A stretch of DNA of 64,000 bases, taken from assembly GCA_019009955.1 (NCBI GenBank), contig CM032229.1, positions 148,891,001 through 148,955,000 on the forward strand, given 5' to 3'. A program made the translations under genes and the position numbers. This document shows, one piece after another, positions 1-13,486 of the stretch; position 1 is the first letter of the stretch, and each line of letters begins with the position of its first letter. Below the pieces are notes generated by a model that had not been told where the DNA came from, did no database searches, and saw nothing but the letters and a program-made list of their open reading frames with translations. This stretch comes from Riptortus pedestris. Its lineage: Eukaryota; Arthropoda; Insecta; Hemiptera; Alydidae.

Positions 1-67
1 TCAAAATTCACAGCACATTGCTTTCATTAAGAAAGTGCTTCATTGAGAAATATATTTTCTTTTTCAG

Positions 68-186
68 AAGGGGCATCAGACAGCATGATAGCTGATATTT
101 ATGAGAATTCAAAGCAACTGAAGGGTTACAGTGGTGTCTACTATATGACCTTTCCTTTGAATGAAATACTTTCTTATGGCTATATA
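68..186 (+). CDS. PGM-like exon A (first in window)
   Basis: Acceptor tttttcag at 60-67 and donor gtaaga at 187-192. It begins with the last two bases of a codon and encodes 39 residues starting GASDSMIADIY. These match the PGM1 stretch after the catalytic serine loop (the GGPAPEAI-DKIF region). It ends in phase 0. The segment after the helix (KGYSGVYYMTFPLNEI) is divergent from PGM1. The preceding exon, expected to carry the TASHNP-type serine motif, is outside the window. Confidence 0.8.
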
Positions 187-2892
187 GTAAGAAATTTTGA
201 CTTTTATATTAGAGTTATTAAATTAACGTTCTTTCTCATTTAACCTCCGAGTTTGAGGAAAAGTTCGTCACGCATGGGCTGCGTAAACTAAGCAGATTTC
301 CCACGTGTAGTTTTACAATAGAGAAATTTCACGAGAGCCGAAGAGTTAAGAAATCGGCCGACCTAGCTTTTGGCGGGAAACTCACTCTCATCCGTTATAC
401 GCCCCGATTTCATAAAATTGCAAATATCTCGGTTAATATGCAAGATAGAGAATAAATGTATATAACAATATTTATAGTAAATTTAATTTGCAATAAGATT
501 GATTTTATACAATTTTTCGTTCCGACGTATAGTAACGGAAATATTTCAAATTTTAGAAAATCCTCCCCTCTAAATCCCCCCTCTCACAGCTCCGATTTCA
601 GCCATTAACGAACTTGATCTTTCTTTTTACATAAAACGACTAAATATCGAGTTTGGTAACGATCAAACAAAAACCGCTAGTGCGGTAACAGACATATATA
701 TAGTTTTGAACGGACCTCATTTTCGTCATCTACTAGGTAGGATCGATGGACATTTGAAGAAAAATTTCGAAAATTCCGTCATGAGTACAACCTCAATAGC
801 TGATTTCCCATAAGGGAAATCTGCTAAAAGGGAAATCATAGCCTGTTTTGGAACTGATTTCATCATACAAGCAAAATTAAACAAATAACATTAAACTAAG
901 AAATAGTTATTTTCATCACTAGTACGCAAAGTGTATCTTTTCTGTACGAGGTCGTTCCACGTACGAGGTGAAGCCGAGCTCGGGACTAAGACCGAGTACA
1001 GAAAAGATACTTTGCGTACGTATGTTGAAAATGACTTTTCATTATACTATACCTATTCTCAAAAGGAAATAAGGTAAATATTTTAATATTTTTATTCTTA
1101 TAAAAAAATCAGAAGATAAAGATATGAATTCTAAAATATGAAAAATATGTTTATTAAACTGCAAAGGTTATTCAACAGATAAATAGAATTCTCTTGAGAA
1201 AAGCATAACACTTACTAAATTGTTTTACATCAATATTGTCTCTTACTAATAAACAGGATTTTAGCATAGAAAATTTAGACCATAACGTAGGTGGGCTATA
1301 ATTTTTTGATAAGTCTAAAAGATATGCAAGTATTACTTCTTCAGAAAATACTCCGACTTCTCTTCTTTTTTTCTATTCACAGAAGTTACTAAACTCAGCT
1401 TCATACTTATGACCGGATTTCTTCGGAATTAATTCACTAACAGCTATGTTTGCTTCATTTAAGCAATATCTTCCGGAATATTTGAACACGCACTATTATT
1501 AAACATTGTTTTGATTTAATAAATACAGGTTAAGTAAGTATGCAATATACAATAAATGATAGTATAATGAGGAATATTCCAATAACAGCTGTTACTTTTC
1601 TGTACTAGTAAAGAAAAGTATCACTTTGCGTACTCAAACGATACACTGAAAACACATGTTATTTTAACAGAATAATGAAAAGATTAATTATTGTACTCCT
1701 ATGTTAAAGTGGGTTCCGTTTGTTACGAGAAGCAGTTGTTATTAACTTAGCTAATTACAAAATGTATTAAGGTTTTAAGTTGAGAGAGTCAACACTAATC
1801 TGGAGTAATAAATGATTCATTTAAAAACTCCCTTACATTTATTTCGTAAATCCTCACTTTAGACAAATGTTTTTGATATATATATATTTGTATGAAAGTT
1901 CGGTTATACAAAATGTAATAAATTTTTACTCTTTTGTTCTGTGTGGGAAATATTGAATCCATTCATCCAATCTGACTTTGGGGCTTAAAGATTACTGTAA
2001 TACACCAAATTTAAATTATAAACCAAATATTACTGATTATTTTCATTGTTATATATGGTTTGAATATATCTATTGCTCAGCAAATATCATTGATTATGAA
2101 ATTACCCATTTTTTGGTCTCTGATGATATTGAATAGTCCGGCATGATGCATCATCTCAAAACAATGTCATTTCAGACTTCTATTAAGGGATATCAGCTAG
2201 TGAAATTAAATACATGATGTAATTTTTGAATTATTTTTTCAAATGATTTTCTATTTCAAATCACTGCAAACAGTCCATGGGAGGCGCTTATATCACTGTG
2301 ATGTTCTTTAACAGGAGTTCATTGAATCACTGCTTATCGAAAAATAAATGAGTTCCGTTTCAACCCCATCCAAAAAAAAAAAAGATTAGGATGAAACTTT
2401 TTGACCAAAGCTATAATTAAAAAGTCCGTCACGCAGGTGCTGCGCAAACTAAGCAGATTTCCCACGTGAAGTTTTATAATAGAGAAATTTCAGAATAGAG
2501 AGTCAAACAGTTACGGGAAGGGCCCGAACTAGCTCTTGACGGAAACTCACGACTAGACCCGAAGTTAGCCGATCTCATCTCAGAAGTTGAAAACAGAAAA
2601 ATGCAAATATCTCGGTTAATATTCAAGATACAGAATAAATGTATATAACATTATTTATAGTAAATTTAATTTGTAATAAGATTGATTCTATATAATTTTC
2701 CGATCGACGTATAGTAACAGAGATATTTCGAATTTTCGAAAATCCTCCCCTCTAAACCCCCCCTCCCACTTGTCCGATTTTTACCATTAACGATCTCGAT
2801 CTTTAATTTTGCATAAAACGTTCAAATATCGAGTTTGGTAACGATTAAACGAAAATTGCGACCGCTAGAGGGTTAACAGACAAATATATATA

Positions 2893-2962
<70 letters not shown>

Positions 2963-5900
2963 GAACGGACCTCATTTTCGTCATCTCCTGGGTAGGATCG
3001 ATGGACATTTGATGAAATTTTTCGAAACTCGCGTCATGAGTACGACCTCAATAGCTGATTTCCCTTAAGGGAAATCTGCTAATTTATTGGTTATTATATT
3101 TATCTTTTCAAATTATTCACTTTAATAAAAATACTAAATGTTGCATACTGTATTCTGTTCTCTTATTTAATTTATCAACTCTTCATTTTGTTTGGATCTG
3201 GGCTTACCCATCCGTTTTCAGATTCCATTTCCTCTGTGCCAAGGAGATTCTATCTCATATGCTTGTCGTTCGAATACGTTATATTGTTTTAGCAGATTTC
3301 CCTTTAGGAAAATCAGCTATAGAGGTCGTACTCATGACGCGATTTTCGAAATTTTTCTTCAAATGTCCATTGTTCCTACCCAGGAGATGACGGAAATGAG
3401 GTCCGTTCAAAATTATATATATATATTTGTCTGTTACCGCTCTAGCAGTCGCAATTTTTGTCTTATTGTTACCAAACTTGATATTTAATCGTTTTATACA
3501 AAAAGAAAGATCAAGTTCGTTAACGGCTGTCATCGGGCCAAAGGGAGATTTTCAAAAATTCTTAATATCTCCGCTATTATGCTTCGGATCGAAAAAGTGT
3601 ATAGAACCAATCTCATTAAAAATGTAATGTTCTATAAATGTTGTTATGCACATTGTTTCATGTGTTGTTTCAATGTTGTTATCTTGATTTTTAACTGAGA
3701 TATTTGCATTTTTTAGTTTTCGGTTTTAGTAAAGCCCCACTCCTACTCAATCCCACATTAACAATATTATATTATGTTATGAAGCACTTTATTTGATGCT
3801 TAAATACCAAATATTGTTCTCTTTGAACTTTTAAGTTTTGAATTAAATGCAAACACCTGGGAAATATGGTTAGTTAACCCACTTTTCAGCCCCTACTTTT
3901 CTTTTTTTACAGGTATCAAATTACCATACCACGGTTACTGTTTGTGACGCAACCAAGTTGTATGGAGACTACATGGAAACCATATTTGATTTTAACATTA
4001 TAAGGAAACTTTTGACAAATTCTGGATTGCTTGACCGTGGATTCCGGATTTTGATTGACTGTAAAGATTCAAGTATGTGGTATGTAAAATGAAATTTTAT
4101 AGATAATAGTATTCTTATATTTCTTTGCCCTAAAAGACTAGCACATTTAGAAATACGACTAATATACGTTCTAAACATGCGTCTTTGGGAACAAAAAGAA
4201 CTTTTAAAATATATTCTGTTCACATTTTATTGCCAAGGTTTCCAATAAAAAACATTTTTTTAGTGCAAATTTTATTTAACTTAAAAGTTTATATAATATA
4301 TTTGATAAAAAGTTTGTTAGTTATAATAAATTTATAAAAATCATTGATAATTAGAAATATAAAATTTTAGATCTAGTAATGTCTAGAAGTTATATAGGTT
4401 CTTTTTTTTTTTCAGGCAGTTTCAATAAAGTTCGCACCGAAAAATGTTTTTTATTGGAGTCTCTTGCCATAAAATTTGAAGAATATATAAATAATACTAG
4501 TGGACTCGACAGGTGTTGTCCTGCATGATATTTCAAGCAATTAGGATATTAAATTTAATAATATTATCTTTAAAACAACATACAAAAGCTACTTTCAATA
4601 ACACAAAAAACAACTTTTGTTGTGTGTACGTTTGGCTAATAACAAATAGAAAATGAAGTATCGCGAATTTTTTATTCAGGCCTCCCTTATAACCCCTACT
4701 CCCGTTCGAACCTAAAAAATTTAATATAGCTTATAATCATGGAAGAATTAATGCTAATTTACATATAGGGGTTTGTTATGTTCGGTTCAACCGTTAGTGC
4801 CCAATAAAATTGTTGTTTTCCCAGTTTTTAGTGTATATCTCGTTTATACTTTGTTATACGACAAAAGTGAATATAATAAAAGTTACTCTAAATAGCAAAA
4901 TAAACAACTTTTATACTGTGCATATTTGGCGAAAAACCAATAGGAAACGATTTTATTTATTTATTATGTGGCAACTTGCTCTTCTTAAACGTGGGGGTAA
5001 AACAAAACAAAAACAAAAAACAAGTAAACAAAATAACAAAAAATGGAACACGAAATAACAACAGAACATAGAATAAATAGAATAATAACAAATATTAACA
5101 AAACATGGAACACGAAATAATATAAAGAACAAAACTAATGGAACAGAACACTAAAGAAACAAGAAACACGAACATAACATAGAACTAAAAACAGGTGGTA
5201 AATAAATAGGTGAAAAGTAAACTTGGTGACTTTGAAACAGAAACTATTCAAAAAAACAGGCATCATTCAAATTTAAATACGTCACACCCACACAAAACAC
5301 ACAGCCCCCCCCCCCACAGACACACACACACACATAAGTTAAAAAAAAATTAAAATATGGAATAAAATATTCTCAAACTGCCCAATTGTTTTTAAATATG
5401 TTAGAATTGTTTTAATATGTGGGCTCAATAGGAAAGGAATAGAAAACGAAATATCGTTATTTTTAATTTTAGGCCACCCTTACAACCTCCCACTCCAGCT
5501 CCATCTGCCGGGTTGATTTGTGAATCTAAACCATCCAGGGCGTCACCCAAACGCATAAAAAAAAACTTCATTCAAATCGTTCCAGCCGTTTAGGAGGAGT
5601 TCAGTGACAAACACACGTACAGTAGAATTATGTATATAAAGATTGGGTCCAGAATAAGAATAAAAATATATTTTGCGCTTCAAATTAAAATAATAAACAA
5701 AAGTTTGGTTTCTTAATTAATTAATTTGTTCATGATGTTATTCATGCATTTCGTAATTGTCCATGAGTTTTGGTATATCAGAATTTAGTGCAAGAAAATT
5801 TCCTAGCAACCTTTAGAATGTCTTAATTGGTTAAAATTCAAACTTTTTATTGTTGTGAGCGTTCCTAATGACCTTATATTCAATCTTTCGATTTTTACAT

Positions 5901-6632
5901 ACCTACAGAAAAACTGTAAAGTGATATTTATTTCGTATTGACGCTTATAAATGTCAATCTTTCAGTGTTCGCAAAGGGTTTAGCTTTTTCCTTTTTTTGA
6001 GAGGTTCCTAGGCGATGTATTTGTGTTTGAAAGACATTTTTGTTGACAGACGGTGGACCATTTGCAGTAGAGGTATTTGAAAAGCGATTAGGCTGTGAGG
6101 AAGGATGCGTTTTAAATGAAGAAGATGAAGAAGACGCAGTAGGGGCAGACCTTTCGATTACAGATTATAAAACTCTGCTTAATCAGTTAAAGGGAGGCAA
6201 ATACGATGTTGGAATAGCAATTGGTTCCAATGGGGTAAGAATCACTTCAATATCTTTTTCTTGTCAAGCTGATTCAGTTTACCTTTGCCTTGGTCGCTTT
6301 TTCACGGATTTCACTTTGAACAGAAATCAGCAATAATACTGGATGGAGGAGCATCCAAGTACTACTAGCTAGACCGCTCTACCTTAATGTCATTTAAGTG
6401 TGCCTGGCAAAATAGATATTATTGGCAAACCGCCGTATAAAAGATAAAATTAAAGGCAAGGATATAAATTACAATATTTATAAAATTGTTTTCTGTCTCT
6501 GACAAAATTTTAGCAGATTTCCCTTAGGAAAAAATCAGCTATTGAGGTCGTACTCATGACGCGATTTTCGAAAAATTTCTTCAAATGTCCATCGATCCTA
6601 CGCAGGAGATGACGAAATGGTCCATTCAAAAT

Positions 6633-6689
<57 letters not shown>

Positions 6690-9600
6690 CTGTTAACGCT
6701 CTAGCGGTCGCAATTTTTGTTTGATAGTTACCAAACGTTAATGGCTGAAATCGAACCAGTGGGAGGGGGGGGGTTTAGAGGGGGATTTTTGAAAATTCGA
6801 AATATCTCCGTTATGTCGGATCAAAAAATTGTATAGAGCCAATCTTATTCTAAATTAAATTTACTATAAATATTGTTCTATACATTTATTCTCTTTCTTG
6901 AATACTAACCGGGATGTTTGCATTTTTATTAAATTTGGGCCGATAAGGGATGACAGTTTCCCGCCAAAAGCTAGTTCGACCCTTTGCCGTAACTGTTCGG
7001 CTCTCGTATGAAGATTTCTCTATTGTATAACTTCACGTGGGAATTCTGCTTAGTTTACGCAGCCACTGCGTGTCGGACTTTTTATTGTAGAATCGTTGTA
7101 AATCTTAAGTAAGAGATTAATACACCATTGTAAAAATATGGATAATTTAGAAAATAGAAGCTCTTTGGCCGACTTTACTCTGAAGTTTAAACATAAATTT
7201 AATTTTGACGAGGTAGACATTTTAATAAAAACAAAATTGTCGCCAAGGACCATATAATTACTAAAAAGAAATAGAATTTAGTGAAAATTAAAACTTATAT
7301 AAGAAATTTACATAACATATTTATTAAATATTTTACTAAATAGCTAGTCGATCAGATGTAGGTGTGACTATACTTCTATAGTTTTCTCTTTGAATATACT
7401 CAATACTTCTATAATTCTCTCTGAAATTTATGAAAAACCACTTTTGCCGACTTTACTTTTAAGTTAAACATCAATTTAATTTTGACGTGGTAGACATTCT
7501 TATAAAAGCAAAAACGTCACCAAGGAGATGATACAATAAATTATCAATATAATTACTAAAAAGAAATAGAATTTAGTGAAAATTAAAACTTATATAAGAA
7601 ATTTACATAACATATTTATTAAATATTTCAATAAACAGCTAGTCAGTTAGATGTCGATGTGACTATACATCTTCTGGAATGGATTCTTCATGCTTCGATC
7701 ATTTTTATGCAGCCGATTTTTTATACTCATTTCAATGTATTGATCAGTTGGTTGATATTGTTTCCATTTTCACAGCCTTGACGGATAGCCTCGATGGTAA
7801 GGTCGTATCATTTTATACAACCTGTGGTGTACAAATCCTGAATAGAAGTCATAGAGGGCGTGAAACAAGAGCCATATAGTGCAAAAATACATAAGTAGGA
7901 GGGCATTCCACGCGTTTTTCGTCTATTATTGACTTTCCGTCATTTTACCTTCAATCAAGCTGATTTAGTGTACTTAGTTAGCAAATTTACCTTAAGAGAA
8001 ATCAGGTTTAATATTTGGCGAATAAACACGCTAGTCGTACTATCTAGGCCTCTCAATGTCATTTAAGTTTGGTTAAAGTAGACTCGCAAGTTAGATTTAA
8101 CCCACAAACATTTTTCGCGTCCTACGTTTCCACCCATATACAGGGTCTTTCAAAATGAATGAACCTATTTCACTAAGCTATATCTTATTAACAGACAGTA
8201 ATACAAGATTACAATAAAGACACATGTAAATAACCGGTCTTGAAGTTTGGTTTCCTCTCACAAATGTAACACATAACCACCACCTGCACGGACCACATCA
8301 ATGCGATAGGGAACTCCTGCCAAGGGTGTTGCATTCCATCCGTTTTGCATTGTCAACGCGTTCCAGTGCTTGAACCAGCAGCAGTCTGTAAGTTCGCGGT
8401 CGGCCAGTGCTTTTTCCCTTACTCATCCAGTGTCCCGTAACTGTACGAACCAACGTCGGATGTTCTTGACAGAGGGCCTGTACTGTACGTTGAATCTCCA
8501 ACGGAAAGCACGTTGCACTGTGAATATGTCTTCGCGAACTCAATAGTACAGAACGATTTTTGTTCAGGTGTAGCCATTGCGTGGGAACTGCTGTAAGTAG
8601 GGATTACAACAGAGCACTAGAGAAGTATCGATAGAGCATACTACCGGCAACCATTCGAAACTTAAACTACGCTCTTTGAAATGCCATGCAACGTTTTCTG
8701 CTGGGATGCTGGTGTAAAGCACCATAAAGCTTTGAAATCAGTTCATTTCTTTTGAATGACCCTGTACTTTTATTTTTCTATTATACTTACTTAAAACAAT
8801 TACTCTTTATTCACAGGAAAAAGTGATGATACTTGGTCGAAAGGGAATTCACGTGTGTGCAGGAGACGCTATAGCCATCCTCGCTGCCCATCTCCATTGT
8901 ATACCGTACTTCCAGATAAGAGGCATAAACGGTATTGCTAGAACCTTGCCTACATCTGCGGCTGTTGACAGGTCAGTTGAGTAAACAATGTGACAGCAGA
9001 ATGTATTCTTATATAGAGGATTGGCCGGTGCGGTAGCTTTGAGTTCAATACTCAGGGTTCACTTTTTCTAAGGACAAGGCGAAGTAGTGTAATCGTCCCG
9101 ACAGACTAAAGTAGCAGATGATTCATTAGTTTAGGTCTATTTTTGGAATGGATACAAAAACACATTCCAACGACATTGAACTTCAATGAAATAGAAGTTG
9201 GCGTTAGAACCAGAATGGTAGCAGGACTAAATCTTCTATACCCAGTAGCATGGTCATGGAAGGCAGAGAAACACGGTCTGTCCCTAAAGAATAGCTTCTG
9301 CTGGTCTGGGAAAGAATAGCTCTTCGAATAATATTTAGAGTGTTTAGGGATTAGAACGCGCATTAAAGGAACGCTCTTCTGATTGCGTCCCTGACATCAT
9401 TTGTGCTGTAGCGGCGAGGTACTCGCGAATGAATAACCTTGACAGCTAGTCATAATTTCCATATGTTCGCGAGTATCTCGCTACAATACGTTGCTATAGA
9501 GAAGTCCCTATAACTTAATGAGGTTAGACTTTGTGAGTCTCCTATCGGCATTCGCGTTGTGAACCGTGTTTAGGTTACAGTGCGTAATTATTGACTGTGC

Positions 9601-11845
9601 AAACGGGAGTCTGAAGTGTGGCCATGAATGGACCTTGTTAATAACTTTATCATTATTTATTATTGTTGTTAATATATTTGATTTAGTTAAATTGGCCTTG
9701 ACTTCTTCTTTACATCTCGCATCGCCCCTCCACATTCTGGTTCGGCCAGAAATACCGCTTCGCGATGAGTCTGCGTGATCCGCGGGTACCAGGGTGGCTG
9801 AGATTGTGAATTGATTTAAATATGGCGAAACGCATACTTTCGGGCACGTACGGACGGACGGAGGTCGTGGACGTTTCGCTGAGGAGGCTACGGGGGATAT
9901 GGGAGAACTGCATCCACTTGAGCTGGAGACGAGGGTTCTTCCCCAAGTCAGGTATTGTGTCGTCACCGCTCTGTGCTTCTGCTAGAGCCTCCATCCCATC
10001 AGGGCTGCTGATTTCCTCCACTCTTGAAAACAGCTCTCACAGCCCAGCTCAACAGCAACAATTGGACATCTCTACTGCCCATGGTACTCCTGGGACTACG
10101 TGCAGCAGTCCGCGATGACAGCATCACCAGCGCCGCAGAGATGGTTTATGGACAACCCCTGCGACTGCCTGGAGAACTATTGGATACAACTAAGCAGCCA
10201 GCCAGCACCGAAGAGTTTGTCCAGCGACTTCGAGAGCAGTTGGAGCTACTGAGACCAGCACCTCATCGCCAATCCACTGCAAAAACGTTTGTCCATAACG
10301 ACCTACAGACATCCTCTCATGTTTTCCTGAGGGATGATACAGTACTGCGCCCACTCACCCCGCCTTATACTGGGCCTTACAAGGTTTTAAAGAGATGTTC
10401 CAGAACCTATGACATCCAGTTGCCTTCAGGACCCAGGACCGTGACGATGGACAGGCTGAAACCAGCTTACCTGCTCCAGGAAGACGACTCCAGTTCCAGC
10501 CAGCCTCTACCCTCAGCAGCAACACCACCGCCAGCTAGACCTTCCAATGACTCCGCCAAGGAAGTTGACCAGCCTCCACCATTCCAGGTGACCCAGCGAG
10601 GGCGTTTGGTTAAGCCTCCTGTTCGCTTCCTTGACGCAGTCATTGAGGGAGGTGATGTAGCGGCGAGGTACTCGCAAATGAATAACCTTGACAGCTAGTC
10701 ATAATTTCCATATGTTCGCGAGTATCTCGCTGCTATACGTTGCTATAGAGAAGTCCCTATAACTTAATGAGGTTAGACTTAGTGAGTCTCCTATCGGCAT
10801 TCGCGTTGTGAACCGTGTTTAGGTTACAGTGCGTAATTATTGACTGTGCAAACGGGAGTCTGAAGTGTGGCCATGAATGGACCTTGTTAATAACTTTATC
10901 ATTATTTATTATTGTTGTTAATATATTTGATTTAGTTAAATTGGCCTTGACTTCTTCTTTACATCTCGCATCGCCCCTCCACAGTGCAATCAAAAGTCCG
11001 TCACGCAGTAAGCAGATTTCCAACGTGAAGTTTTACAATAGATAAATCTGCATACTGTATGCATCTGCTAAAACTAATTTTTGAATTGAGGCCCCTTTCT
11101 AAGAACCTTATCTCTAATGCCTACCCTATTTCTAATGCCTTTATGGATACTGAAAGGAACCGCCTGCTTGATGCAAAAACTGTCGACATGTTATTCTACA
11201 TTATTAGGCATATCGAGTGAAGTAAATTCCCATGGGAAATTATGAAGTTTTCTAATATATCCATAAGTAATTTTAAAATAGAGATATGTGCGGGAACCAA
11301 TAAAAACTTATTAATTAAATTCAATTTCTTCGGCTGATTTCGTTGTATTTGAATTTAATATCTTCATATGCTAGTAAAATTGGCAGAATTTACACATTTT
11401 AGCAAACTGGTAAAAGTGTTTTACATGCTACAATGCTGAACTAATTTATTATGACTTGGAGGACTATTGCATTCTTCTTAATAATTGTTTATTTATTTTT
11501 GTTTCTACAGAGTGGCGAGAGATTTGGATATTCCGATATATGAAATTCCTGTTGGACTAACCCATATCTGTAATTTAATTGAAGCTGACTTAATTTCATT
11601 CTATGGAAATGAATCTTATGGGTGAGACAAGTTATAACATTTTTAATTTAATAAAATAAACTCTTGTTCCATTTCATTTAAAATGGAACAGGAACTGCCG
11701 TCATTGCAAACAAACAGACTTACGACATTAAGCTACTGGACGAGACTAGAATATACAGTGCAAAATTAAATGCAATATTGCTTGCAGTCTCAAACATTCA
11801 TACAAACACCAAGGAGGACATTTACACTTTGCCTTGACTCACAAA

Positions 11846-11918
<73 letters not shown>

Positions 11919-12151
11919 TTTGTTTTTGAGCAATATCACCTCTTAGCAAATATTAAAGAAATTCAAATCATGTTTTATGTGTTATCTCTTGGAAAAATCT
12001 TGGAAAGTATTTTTAGCAGATTTCCCTTAAGGGAAATCATCTATTGAGGTTGTACTCATAACGCGATTTTCGAACTTTTTTTTCAAATGCCCGTCGATCC
12101 TACACAGAAGACGAAATTGAGGTCCATATCAAAACTGTGTGTGTGTGTGTG

Positions 12152-12216
<65 letters not shown>

Positions 12217-13422
12217 TCTGTTACCGCTGGAGTGGTAGCAATTATTGATTAATTGTTACCAAACTCGATATTTAGTAGTTTTATGTAAAAAGAAAGATGA
12301 AGTTCGTTAACGGCTGATATCGGGCAAGAAAGAGGGGAGGGGGGTTTAGAGGGGAGGATTTTTGAAAATCCAAAATATCTCCGTTACCTTACGTCGGATT
12401 GAAAAATTGTATATAATCTTACTGCAAAGTAAATGTACTATAATTATTGTTATATACATTTATTTTCTATTTTAAATATTAACCGAGATATTTGAATTTT
12501 TCAGTTTTCAGCCTTCTGCAAACCCCCTTTCCTACTCATGTTACACAAAACAATACTCAGCTACATAATAAATCACATTATTGGAAGCTTAAATACCAAT
12601 AATTGTATTCAAGAAACCTTTATTATACGAGATACTTGCAAATATGTCCTGACGACCCCCGCCCCCCGTCTTAAGGTTTTGGACTACTAAAATTTGATCG
12701 ATTGAGATAACAATCGTTCTGACTCCTTATTAATAGCAGCTCTAGGTATAGTAAATAGTTCTCAATAAAATTAATATGTTATGTTCTGATATGTTTCAGT
12801 AATTGTTTTTCTTTCCGGTGTGATGAAAGCAGACCTGTTTGTTTACATTTCTAACGCTTCCTGTCGGCTGGTTATTGAAATTGGCTGAAACATTTCTTAT
12901 TTCCTTTTGTATTACTTCACGGTGTTGTTGCGTTACCAGTACGTAGATTTATCTATTACTAAACTTCACGAGGGAGATCTGCTTAGTTTACGCAGCACCT
13001 GCGTGACGGACTTTGTTAGTTCTTAGGCCATTGAAGATGAAAAAAAGATGAAAGTGAAATTGTGAGTTTTAGGGAAATTCTGAATTCAACGAATTTGTTG
13101 TCCTTAAATTAAAAAGGAATTATAATTGCTTTCCTATTCACTAAAGAGAAATATTTCCAATTACATTGGTCCTTGAAATATATATTATATGTCATTTTAC
13201 AGGGAATCGCGTCGGCATTGGTTTTATATACCAACAAAATATCGTTACATAAAATCCAGAGCTACATCATTACAGGATATCATGTAACGAAATTTAATTT
13301 TAAAAAAAATGTATTTAAAATTTACCAATAATTTTCAGGTCGTACTCACGACGCGATTTTCAAAATTTGTCTTCAAATGTCCATCGATTCTACCCAGGAG
13401 ATGACGAAAATGAGGTCCGTTC

Positions 13423-13486
<64 letters not shown>

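Larger units (their letters stand above)
9403..10987 (+). mobile_element. Ty3/Gypsy LTR retrotransposon, internally deleted and rearranged
   Basis: Two near-identical 328-bp LTRs (9407-9734 and 10656-10983, TGTAGCGG...CTCCACA) are flanked by the 4-bp target duplication GTGC (9403-9406 and 10984-10987). Only 921 bp remain between them: an inverted integrase N-terminal segment and a forward integrase C-terminal segment. Gag, protease, reverse transcriptase and the integrase core are missing. It sits in intron D-E in the gene's orientation. Confidence 0.93.

Noticed and set aside
3192..3627. Overlapping open frames on both strands
   Set aside because: They lie in a HINE whose other copies have different frames and no conserved protein.
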